A stretch of 22,421 nucleotides of DNA, from the NCBI GenBank assembly GCA_963613665.1, contig CAVEAL010000029.1:1-22421 (forward strand), given 5' to 3'. Below the pieces are notes generated by a model. That model saw only the letters and a program-made list of their open reading frames with translations, did not search any database and was not told where the DNA came from. Source of the DNA: F23-B02 sp963613665 (GTDB taxonomy: Bacteria; Bacillota; Clostridia; Oscillospirales; Oscillospiraceae). Shown here piece by piece: positions 15,516 through 21,243 of this stretch. Each line of letters starts with the position of its first letter. Within the stretch, counting starts at the first letter, position 1. A program made the translations under genes and the position numbers.

Positions 15516-17117
15516 TCAGAGCTGCGGGCCTGCCGCGACGAGCGCCTTGCCGGCCTCGTTCCCTTCGTACTTTGCAAAGTTCTTTATGAAGCGGCCTGCA
15601 AGATCCTTGGCCTTACTCTCCCACTCGGAGGGATCGGCGTAGGTGTCGCGCGGGTCGAGTATGCCGGTGTCAACGCCCTCGAGCTCCGTGGGTACCTCAA
15701 GATTGAAGTAGGGTACGGTCTTTGTGGGGGCATTCAGGATAGCGCCGCCGAGTATCGCGTCGATGATGCCGCGGGTGTCCTTGATGGAAATGCGCTTGCC
15801 GCTGCCGTTCCAGCCGGTGTTCACAAGGTAGGCCTTTGCGCCGCTCATCTCCATTTTTCTGACGAGCTCCTCGGCGTACTTGGTCGGATGCAGCTCGAGG
15901 AAGGCCTGACCGAAGCATGCCGAGAAGGTCGGGGTGGGCTCGGTTATGCCGCGCTCTGTGCCGGCAAGCTTTGCCGTAAAGCCGGACAGGAAGTAATACT
16001 TGGTCTGCTCGGGCGTGAGGACCGATACGGGAGGCAGAACGCCGAAGGCATCTGCCGACAGGAAGATGACGTTCTTTGCCGCCGGAGCCGCGCTCACGGG
16101 GCGGACGATGTTCTTTATATGATCGATGGGGTAGGAAACGCGGGTGTTCTCGGTGACGGACTTGTCGTTGAAGTCTATCTTACCCTCGGCGTCGACGGTG
16201 ACGTTTTCGAGCAGGGCATTGCGCTTTATGGCGTTGTAGATATCCGGCTCGGAGTCCTTATCGAGATTGATGACCTTAGCATAGCAGCCGCCCTCGAAGT
16301 TAAAAACGCCGTTATCGTCCCAGCCGTGCTCGTCGTCACCGATGAGCAGGCGCTTGGGATCGGTCGAGAGGGTGGTCTTGCCGGTGCCGGACAGGCCGAA
16401 GAAGATGGCGGTGTTCTCGCCGTTAAGGTCGGTGTTTGCCGAGCAGTGCATCGCAGCGATGCCTTTGAGCGGCAGGTAGTAGTTCATCATGCTGAACATG
16501 CCCTTTTTCATCTCGCCGCCGTACCAGGTGTTGATGATGACCTGCTCGCGGCTCGTGATGTTGAAAACAACGGCCGTCTCGGAGTTGAGACCGAGCTCCT
16601 TATAGTTTTCGACCTTGGCCTTGGACGCATTGTAAACGACGAAGTCGGGCTCGAAGTTCTCAAGCTCCTCCGCTGTCGGGCGGATGAACATGTTGGTGAC
16701 GAAATGCGCCTGCCAAGCGACCTCCATGATGAAGCGGATGGCCATGCGCGTATCCTTGTTTGCGCCGCAGAAGGCATCGACAACGTAGAGCTTCTTGCCG
16801 CACAGCTCCTTGACCGCGATCTCCTTGACCGCCTCCCACGCTTCCTGAGACGCGGGATGGTTGTCGTTCTTGTACTCGTCGCTGGTCCACCACACGGTGT
16901 CCTTGCTGTTTTCGTCAACAACGATAAATTTATCCTTGGGCGAACGTCCGGTGTAAATGCCGGTCATGACGTTCACCGCGTCAAGCTCCGTGAGCACGCC
17001 CTTGTCAAAGCCCTCGAGTCCGGGCTGCATCTCATCCTCGAAAAGCTTCTCGTAGGACGGGTTGCGGATGATCTCCGCCGCGCCGGTAATACCGTATTTG
17101 GTCAGATCAATATTCAT
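15516..17117 (-). CDS. pckA: Phosphoenolpyruvate carboxykinase (ATP)
   Basis: This enzyme interconverts oxaloacetate plus ATP with phosphoenolpyruvate, CO2 and ADP; in anaerobes it often runs towards oxaloacetate to feed C4 acid formation. The 533 residues match the ATP-type enzyme. Visible are TGRSP (56-60, substrate arginine), YGGEMKKG (199-206), MHCSAN (223-228), the P-loop GLSGTGKTT (241-249) and the metal-binding IGDDEHGW (259-266). The ATG at 17115-17117 has GAGGT 9 bases upstream and gives the typical start MNIDLTKYGI. A strong promoter and a strong terminator make it a single-gene unit. Confidence 0.97.
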   Translation of the reverse strand: MNIDLTKYGITGAAEIIRNPSYEKLFEDEMQPGLEGFDKGVLTELDAVNVMTGIYTGRSPKDKFIVVDENSKDTVWWTSDEYKNDNHPASQEAWEAVKEIAVKELCGKKLYVVDAFCGANKDTRMAIRFIMEVAWQAHFVTNMFIRPTAEELENFEPDFVVYNASKAKVENYKELGLNSETAVVFNITSREQVIINTWYGGEMKKGMFSMMNYYLPLKGIAAMHCSANTDLNGENTAIFFGLSGTGKTTLSTDPKRLLIGDDEHGWDDNGVFNFEGGCYAKVINLDKDSEPDIYNAIKRNALLENVTVDAEGKIDFNDKSVTENTRVSYPIDHIKNIVRPVSAAPAAKNVIFLSADAFGVLPPVSVLTPEQTKYYFLSGFTAKLAGTERGITEPTPTFSACFGQAFLELHPTKYAEELVRKMEMSGAKAYLVNTGWNGSGKRISIKDTRGIIDAILGGAILNAPTKTVPYFNLEVPTELEGVDTGILDPRDTYADPSEWESKAKDLAGRFIKNFAKYEGNEAGKALVAAGPQL

Positions 17118-17169
17118 TTCGATAACCTCACTTGTAAAAATTCGCTTGTGTCTGAACCTATAATATAAT

Positions 17170-17198
17170 ATTATATCTTTGCCCGGCCTAAAGGTCAA
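17170..17198 (-). promoter_or_regulatory. Strong sigma-A promoter of pckA
   Basis: On the minus strand TTGACC (17193-17198) and a perfect TATAAT (17170-17175) are 17 bp apart. The region around the start of transcription is an AT-only inverted repeat, which could bind a regulator. Confidence 0.85.
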
Positions 17199-17208
17199 TA
17201 ATTATATT
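17179..17208 (+). promoter_or_regulatory. Possible divergent promoter of the phosphatase remnant
   Basis: TTGCCC (17179-17184) and TATATT (17203-17208) are 18 bp apart on the plus strand and overlap the pckA promoter. About 10 bp downstream, ATGCGCA occurs twice (17215-17221 and 17227-17233), one helical turn apart. This would have driven the phosphatase gene before it was broken. Confidence 0.45.
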
Positions 17209-17257
17209 ATCGCAATGCGCAAAATGATGCGCAGCCGCTCAAAAGGAATGTTTGAAA

Positions 17258-17389
17258 ATGACAAAGATCCTATTCGTCTGCCACGGCAATATCCTAAGAA
17301 GCCCCGAAAAAGCCTGTTATATCAATAGTTTTCATCGCTCAAACGGCACTTACTACACCACAATTACACCATTTGCGAAAGAGCTTTGA
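17258..17389 (+). pseudogene. Broken low-molecular-weight protein tyrosine phosphatase gene (insertion site)
   Basis: The frame begins MTKILFVCHGNILRSP, the N-terminus of low-molecular-weight protein tyrosine phosphatases. The C8-x5-R14 active-site loop is intact, but the family's second cysteine (CHGNICRSP) is replaced by leucine. After residue 16 the family similarity stops and the frame runs into 27 unrelated residues (EKACYINSF... to KEL) before a TGA. An AAAGGA 10 bases before the ATG shows the original gene start. With about 90% of the enzyme missing it cannot be active. The change in character from GC-rich chromosome to the element begins here, so I read this as the left attachment junction; the intact 3' part should lie at the right end of the element. 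Confidence 0.75.
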
Positions 17390-17422
17390 TGTGACAATCC
17401 TAAATTACATATTCTGAATAAG

Positions 17423-17464
17423 ATGAAGAGGACATATCCACGATGCCGGATATGTCATCTTCAT
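17423..17464. terminator. Terminator between the phosphatase remnant and the XRE gene
   Basis: Arms of 17 bp with one mismatch (17423-17439 and 17448-17464, the inner part GACATATCC) and an 8-base loop. The plus direction is followed by TTTTATTTG. It lies 1 bp beyond the stop of the minus-strand XRE frame, so it may serve both directions. Confidence 0.6.
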
Positions 17465-17465
17465 T

Positions 17466-18314
17466 TTATTTGCGTTTCTTTTTGCCTTTTCCGTGAGGTA
17501 ACTGTGGCCTTGCTTTCCCGCGCTGGTTGATTGGACTTTTCAGGTATTTGGACAGCTTGAGTACTTCAATCAGCGTGACGAACTGCTCTTTGGTGAGCTT
17601 GTCATAATCAATACCGAACGTAGCAAGGAACGACCGGATTTGCTTTTCCTCAGAGCTGCCTTCAAAATTCATCGCATCTTGCAACTGACCTTGTACGGTT
17701 GCTACGAAGGAGCTTTCATCCGCAGTCATGGTGTCAGGACGATGTTCATTCCGAATGTCACGGAGGATGCCTTGCAGATCATCCGCAATCAGACTTCCGA
17801 AATATTCATCCTCTCTGATCTGCGCAACTTCCAGCGTCCGCAGGTATAGGTCGTTTGCATCGCCGCCGTTTTTCATCAATGCCATCTGCCGGACGGCTTC
17901 CAGCACGGCGTTCATATCATTGACGCGCATATCCGCGATCCTGTCAACGTAAATCTATACATCCAGCATGAACCGCTGGAAATCCTTATGGCAGATCAAC
18001 TCTGACAGCAGCCGGTGGTTGAATTTGCCCGTCCGCAATACTTCGATTGCATCGTCACCCAAATGCAGAGCGTCCAGCTCTGTGTTTGGGTGATTATTTT
18101 GTTCTGTCAGCCCCAGCAGGTAATCGGTGGACACGCCGTAGAACTTTGCCAGCTCCACCATGCTGAACGGGCTGATGTCCTTGAAATCGTCGGCTTCGTA
18201 TTTTCCCAGCGCGGACTTTGAAATGCCTGTTTCCGCAGAAAGCTGTTCCAGCGTCAGACCGCGCTCCACGCGCAGGTCTTTGAGCCGTTCCTGAATGGTG
18301 AGTTTTGGCTGCAT
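17466..18314 (-). pseudogene. XRE-family regulator split by an in-frame amber codon
   Basis: The first 119 codons encode an XRE/Cro-type helix-turn-helix domain (about residues 5-65: LEQLSAETGISKSALGKYE, then FSMVELAKFYGVSTDYLLGL) and end at a TAG at 17955-17957. The same frame then continues without another stop for 162 codons to 17466, directly after the TAG with IYVDRIADMRVNDMN. The combined length of about 282 residues fits an XRE protein with a long helical C-terminal domain and a basic tail (KGKKKRK). One base change from a GAG glutamate codon would explain it, but that is inference. GGGAGG 8 bases before the ATG marks the start. The N-terminal piece may still bind DNA; a restart at the ATG at 17928-17930 has no clear binding site. 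Readthrough or recoding is less likely. Confidence 0.75.
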
Positions 18315-18420
18315 GGCGGTGTCCTCCCTTCAAATTTCTGCCCTTTTCCGGTCTTGTCCATAAGCGTGGAAATCTGCGTTTTTCGGCGCGTTTTCCTACC
18401 TCTTGGATATACGGGAGAGG

Positions 18421-18450
18421 GCTATATTTTTCGCTAAAATGGTCTTGCAA
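18421..18450 (-). promoter_or_regulatory. Candidate promoter of the XRE gene
   Basis: On the minus strand TTGCAA (18445-18450) and TATAGC (18421-18426) are 18 bp apart, giving a leader of about 100 bases. The -10 box is imperfect. Confidence 0.4.
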
Positions 18451-18481
18451 TCGCACCTGAACCTTGAAAATTGCATGACCG

Positions 18482-18593
18482 TCCGAACGGGATATGTCCC
18501 CCAGCGAAGTAACCGCCATGACCGCGAAAGCGTGAGCGTACCAACGGGGACAAAACGCCGGGAGCGATCCTCCGGGCAGGAACGACGTTCGGA
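18482..18593 (+). ncRNA. Candidate structured RNA or recognition element A
   Basis: An outer stem of 8 bp pairs TCCGAACG (18482-18489) with CGTTCGGA (18586-18593). Inside it, TGTCCCC (18495-18501) pairs with GGGGACA (18546-18552), enclosing a CGC-GAAA-GCG hairpin with a GNRA-type loop (about 18523-18532). A further hairpin at about 18557-18577 has 8-bp arms with one mismatch. The GNRA loop exists only in the plus-strand reading. No protein frame here has a ribosome binding site. I do not recognise a described RNA family. A DNA site used in transfer or recombination is an alternative. Confidence 0.4.
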
Positions 18594-18628
18594 AAGAGCG
18601 GCAAAATCGAATGTAAAAATCAAAGCAA

Positions 18629-18737
18629 GTGAAAACGGCGAAATATTTTTCTGCTCCATGCGGTTATCTGCATGGAACAGAGCGCTATCCGACGGCGAAC
18701 GGCGTTTGCTGTCTGGTTTGACATTTCGCCGTTTCAC
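18629..18737 (+). ncRNA. Candidate structured RNA or recognition element B
   Basis: The arms GTGAAAACGGCGAAAT (18629-18644) and ATTTCGCCGTTTCAC (18723-18737) pair over 15 bp with one bulged A. They enclose two hairpins. The first, at 18651-18680, has stem CTG plus TCCATGC with GCATGGA plus CAG. The second, at 18691-18713, has arms GACGGCGAAC and GTTTGCTGTC joined by GGC, with two pairs that are G-U in a plus-strand RNA but A-C mismatches on the other strand. This is a three-way junction of about 109 nt. Its 3' end is about 180 bp before the small HTH-like gene. Function unknown. The remaining 18738-18899 holds shorter pairs (TGCCGCC/GGCGGCA, CGCC/GGCG) and no convincing gene. Confidence 0.45.
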
Positions 18738-18916
18738 GCAAAGACACATCAGACGGCAAAAGCTGAGGGTGCCGCCCGTGACCAACGTATCATCGGCGGC
18801 ATTTCCAGCGAAAAGCCGTACATCAAAAACCAGCGCCCTATGGCGAATAGGTGTCACGATTTGACAAATTCATTTTACCATAGAGCGCACCGAAAAAACA
18901 GGAGGAAAGTTTGAAT

Positions 18917-19138
18917 ATGAGAAAATTTGAAACCTATCGCAACGAAATCAAATCCTACATTGTCCGAGCCGGGAGAACGATGACTGAGGTAGTGGATTAC
19001 CTCTCCGATGAATACGGCTGGAGCCGCAGTGTTCCCAATCTCTCCGGCAAGCTCAAGCGCGGCTCGCTCCGCTACGGCGAGGCGGTGGAACTGGCGGACG
19101 CGCTGGGGTATGACATCGTGTGGCAGAAAAGACGTTAA
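18917..19138 (+). CDS. Small HTH-like protein (DUF6471-like)
   Basis: The 73-residue protein (MRKFETYRNEIKSYIV...) resembles small element-borne proteins with a lambda-repressor-like helical fold: TMTEVVDYLSDEYGWS, then VPNLSGKLKRGSLRYGEAVELA, then YDIVWQKRR. I believe it corresponds to the DUF6471 group, with moderate certainty. It probably binds DNA or regulates element genes. AGGAGG lies 11 bases before the chosen ATG; a TTG two codons earlier is 5 bases from it and may be the true start. It follows the structured intergenic region and precedes the Mrr gene, which has its own promoter. Confidence 0.7.
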   Translation: MRKFETYRNEIKSYIVRAGRTMTEVVDYLSDEYGWSRSVPNLSGKLKRGSLRYGEAVELADALGYDIVWQKRR

Positions 19139-19177
19139 AGTTTCCGGCAGAAAACAACAAAAACAGAGGATTTCTCT

Positions 19178-19205
19178 TTGAATATTTCGGAGAAAGTGCT
19201 ATAAT
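19178..19205 (+). promoter_or_regulatory. Promoter of the Mrr-type nuclease gene
   Basis: TTGAAT (19178-19183) and a perfect TATAAT (19200-19205) are 16 bp apart, with an extended TG-C before the -10. TTTCTC (19171-19176) and GAGAAA form an inverted repeat around the -35 box that could be an operator. The nuclease is thus expressed on its own. Confidence 0.75.
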
Positions 19206-19249
19206 CAAACATACAGATATGTACTTGCAAGACTATGAGGAGGGAAAAC

Positions 19250-20329
19250 ATGAGAACCATGATAACGCATTCTTCTGAAGAAGCACATCAGAATTGCAAA
19301 TACTGGCTTCACCGTATTTCCCATGAATGGGATGTATCATACAAATTGCTTGCCGGAGGGTACCTTTCCATCGGCTGGTATGCGCTTGCGGGCAGCGGTA
19401 TTGAAAAGGCTGCTGGCGATTGCAATATGCAGCGGTTTGAGGCAACTATGACCGAGTACGGGTATCAGGTGGCACGTTCACGTTGGAGCCTATGGAACTT
19501 CTTTAGATTTTCTCCGGACGACTTCGTTGTTGTTCCCTTGTTTAATGGCGAGTTTTCGATTTACAAGGTTAAGAGAACCCCCATACCCATTACAGAGCTT
19601 GATGGCTTCGTAGACTTCGTGTCAGACGATGGAAGCCGAATTATTCGTGACAAGGATGGGCTTCTCCGGCGATATGAAAATAACGAAATGGTTGACTTAG
19701 GCTTTGTGGTTGAGGTGGAGGTCGTAAAGGAGCATCTATCTCGATATGAATATGCCGACAGTAAGCTAACATCCAGAATGAAAATTCGCCAGACAAATGC
19801 GGATATTTCTGATCTTGCTGAGAGTGTTCAGAATGTAATTGGCGCGGACTCTCCAATCAATCTGTATGCCACAGTTATTGAAGAACTGGCTGGCAGATTG
19901 CTGGGGGCAATTAAAGCGCAGCTTACCCCGGACAAGTTTGAGCTTCTGATTAAGTGGTACTTTGAAAAGCTCGGAGCATCCCGCACATTGCGTCCCAGCA
20001 AAAACAGCTCCGATAAATGGGACGGTGCAGATGTTGACATAGTCGCCGAATTTGACGCCTTGAAAGTTGTATTTTATATTCAGGCAAAACTCCACGACGA
20101 TGTTACCTCCCAGTGGGCAGTTGAACAGATCTCAAAGTACAAAGATCAGCACGAGGTGTCTTCCGGCGAGTATACCGCTATTCCATGGGTAATATCGACA
20201 GCCAACGCTTTTTCAGCCGATGCAATTACAATGGCACAGGAAAGCAATGTACGTCTGGTCACAGGTGGAGAATTTGGACGAATGCTAATTGACGCAGGAA
20301 TTACGGATATTAACAGGGCGTTTGAGTAG
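19250..20329 (+). CDS. Mrr-type restriction endonuclease with N-terminal sensor-like domain
   Basis: The 359-residue protein has two parts. Residues 225-340 form an Mrr-like PD-(D/E)xK nuclease: KFELLIKWYFEKLG, then GADVDIVAEF (Asp263), then the catalytic QAK (278-280), then a helix with TSQWAVEQI. The N-terminal part (about 15-160: YWLHRISHEWDVSY, GGYLSIGW, LWNFFRFSPDDFVVVPL) looks like a beta-rich PUA/EVE-type module, plausibly a reader of modified bases; that part is inference from pattern. No methyltransferase is adjacent, which fits a type IV enzyme that cuts modified DNA. GAGGAGGG 5 bases before the ATG at 19250 fixes the start. It may protect the element's host against phage or rival elements. 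Confidence 0.8.
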   Translation: MRTMITHSSEEAHQNCKYWLHRISHEWDVSYKLLAGGYLSIGWYALAGSGIEKAAGDCNMQRFEATMTEYGYQVARSRWSLWNFFRFSPDDFVVVPLFNGEFSIYKVKRTPIPITELDGFVDFVSDDGSRIIRDKDGLLRRYENNEMVDLGFVVEVEVVKEHLSRYEYADSKLTSRMKIRQTNADISDLAESVQNVIGADSPINLYATVIEELAGRLLGAIKAQLTPDKFELLIKWYFEKLGASRTLRPSKNSSDKWDGADVDIVAEFDALKVVFYIQAKLHDDVTSQWAVEQISKYKDQHEVSSGEYTAIPWVISTANAFSADAITMAQESNVRLVTGGEFGRMLIDAGITDINRAFE

Positions 20330-20406
20330 ACACAAAACGCAGCGATATTCAACCGTACAAAAGCAACGCTGAAAATCTAAACAAAGAATGAAACAAGGAG
20401 GCAAAC

Positions 20407-20598
20407 ATGGCAGATCAGGTTTTGAGAGACAGAATGAATCGGAAACTCGGGGTGATTAAGACGGATGCAAGAGGCGTTCAGACCTTATATGATGCTATGA
20501 ACAGGAAGAAGGGTACTTATGATCCCAAAACAAACGTCACAAGGGATACGATGAACCGTATGATTGGAAAAGGGAATCTTCTTGCAACATTGTTGTAA
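20407..20598 (+). CDS. 63-residue protein of three MNRxxG repeats
   Basis: The protein is almost entirely three imperfect repeats: RDRMNRKLG (7-15), YDAMNRKKG (28-36) and RDTMNRMIG (46-54), spaced 21 and 18 residues, ending GNLLATLL. It is small, basic and without membrane segment or signal peptide. An AAGGAGG 6 bases before the ATG is one of the best binding sites in the window, so translation is very likely. I know no function. It lies between the Mrr gene (77 bp upstream) and the oriT (about 40 bp downstream), so it could belong to either the nuclease or the transfer region. Confidence 0.75.
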   Translation: MADQVLRDRMNRKLGVIKTDARGVQTLYDAMNRKKGTYDPKTNVTRDTMNRMIGKGNLLATLL

Positions 20599-20640
20599 GA
20601 GAATTACCAAATGAGTTGGCAGAACACGCCCTAAATAAAT

Positions 20641-20692
20641 CCCTTGGTAACAAGGGCGCACTTCTATACTCTCCTGGCGGGAGTATGTGCGC
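20641..20692 (-). other. Origin of transfer (oriT), MobQ/RSF1010-like nic region
   Basis: The minus strand reads AAGTGCGCCCTTG (20663-20651), matching the conserved nic core of MobQ-type origins (RSF1010, pSK41: TAAGTGCGCCCT). The nick would fall near 20657/20656. Next to it lie an inverted repeat ATACTC[T]CC-TGGC-GGGAGTAT (20666-20686), an outer repeat GCGCAC (20656-20661) with GTGCGC (20687-20692), and CCCTTG-GTAA-CAAGGG (20641-20656) on the other side. A MobA/MobL relaxase gene about 550 bp away supports the call. By RSF1010 polarity the side towards lower coordinates would enter the recipient first. Confidence 0.85.
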
Positions 20693-20704
20693 TCTGCGAG
20701 GCAG

Positions 20705-20737
20705 ACAGCCCGGACAGCCAAATGTCTGGGCTGTTTT
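20705..20737 (+). terminator. Hairpin with short T run after oriT
   Basis: The arms ACAGCCCGGACA (20705-20716) and TGTCTGGGCTGT (20723-20734) pair over 12 bp with one G-T pair and are followed by TTTT. It may end transcripts from the repeat-protein gene or belong to the transfer origin. Confidence 0.55.
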
Positions 20738-20873
20738 GCGTCACTTCGTTCCGTACAAGGGGCTGCGCACCTTGCGACGCTTATGCGTCTATCCCAGCGC
20801 ACTTTGCAGCGGAAACAGTCTGCTGGCGCAGACCGTTCCCGTCGCAAAGCCTGAAAATCCCATACTGTGAGTT
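20738..20873. repeat. Non-coding stretch with short hairpins
   Basis: No gene with a ribosome binding site is seen. Two small perfect hairpins are present: GACGC-TTAT-GCGTC (20776-20789) and GTCTGC-TGGC-GCAGAC (20818-20833). Variants of GCGCAC recur (20765-20770 and 20798-20803), echoing the nic region. Relaxase accessory or single-strand initiation sites are possible; this is inference. Confidence 0.35.
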
Positions 20874-20906
20874 AGACCGTCTACCGGAAACGTAGGCGGT
20901 CTTTTT
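20874..20906 (+). terminator. Intrinsic terminator before the mobilization genes
   Basis: The arms AGACCGTCTAC (20874-20884) and GTAGGCGGTCT (20892-20902), loop CGGAAAC, one G-T pair, followed by T5. It separates the oriT region from the DUF3847-relaxase unit. Confidence 0.8.
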
Positions 20907-20941
20907 GCGCCCATCTTTATATCAGTCAGGAGGTTGAAATC

Positions 20942-21241
20942 ATGCACGAAAAAGAAATTGAGAAGCTGCAAGCCGAGAAAGAAAAGGTGGAACGTCAGCT
21001 TGCACAGGAGCAGCACAAAATCCAGCGGCTCGAAAACCGCGCCGCCTACTACAAAAAAGGCGACCGCCGCAAGCGGGCGCACCGGCTTATCACTCGCGGC
21101 GCTGCCATTGAGAGCGTTGCACCGCAGACAAAGGATTTGAGCGAAACTGCGTTTTATGCCTTTGCAGAACAGGTCTTTGCTCTGCCGGACGCGCAAAGAC
21201 TGCTTATGGAAGTCACCGGTAATCACGCAGGAGGTGACTGA
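20942..21241 (+). CDS. DUF3847 family protein, mobilization accessory
   Basis: The 99-residue protein has a charged coiled coil at about residues 3-36 (rich in Lys, Glu, Gln), then LENRAAYYKKGDRRKRAHRLITRGAA (in parts: LENRAAYYKKG, RRKRAHRLITRG), then a helical domain SETAFYAFAEQVFALP. This is the DUF3847 layout, a family regularly found just upstream of MobA/MobL relaxase genes in gut Firmicutes elements. An accessory role at oriT, similar to MobC proteins, is inferred from position. AGGAGG 8 bases before the ATG fixes the start. Its stop codon (21239-21241) is 2 bases before the relaxase frame's expected start, so translation is probably coupled. Confidence 0.85.
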   Translation: MHEKEIEKLQAEKEKVERQLAQEQHKIQRLENRAAYYKKGDRRKRAHRLITRGAAIESVAPQTKDLSETAFYAFAEQVFALPDAQRLLMEVTGNHAGGD

Positions 21242-21243
21242 CC

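Noticed and set aside
15510..17168. Plus-strand open frame of 552 codons opposite pckA
   Set aside because: Antisense to pckA, no start signal and no domain; the high GC at third positions keeps this frame open.
18861..18866. Perfect TTGACA box upstream of the small HTH-like gene
   Set aside because: No -10 box stands 16-18 bp downstream (AGCGCA at that place), so I do not call a promoter. An extended -10-like TGGTAAAAT lies on the minus strand at 18872-18880 but leads to no nearby gene.
18396..18914. Several overlapping open frames on both strands of the structured region, including an 80-codon frame at 18672-18914
   Set aside because: None has a ribosome binding site, products are arginine- and serine-rich without known domains, and the nested inverted repeats explain the sequence better. 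The 80-codon frame remains a weak possibility.
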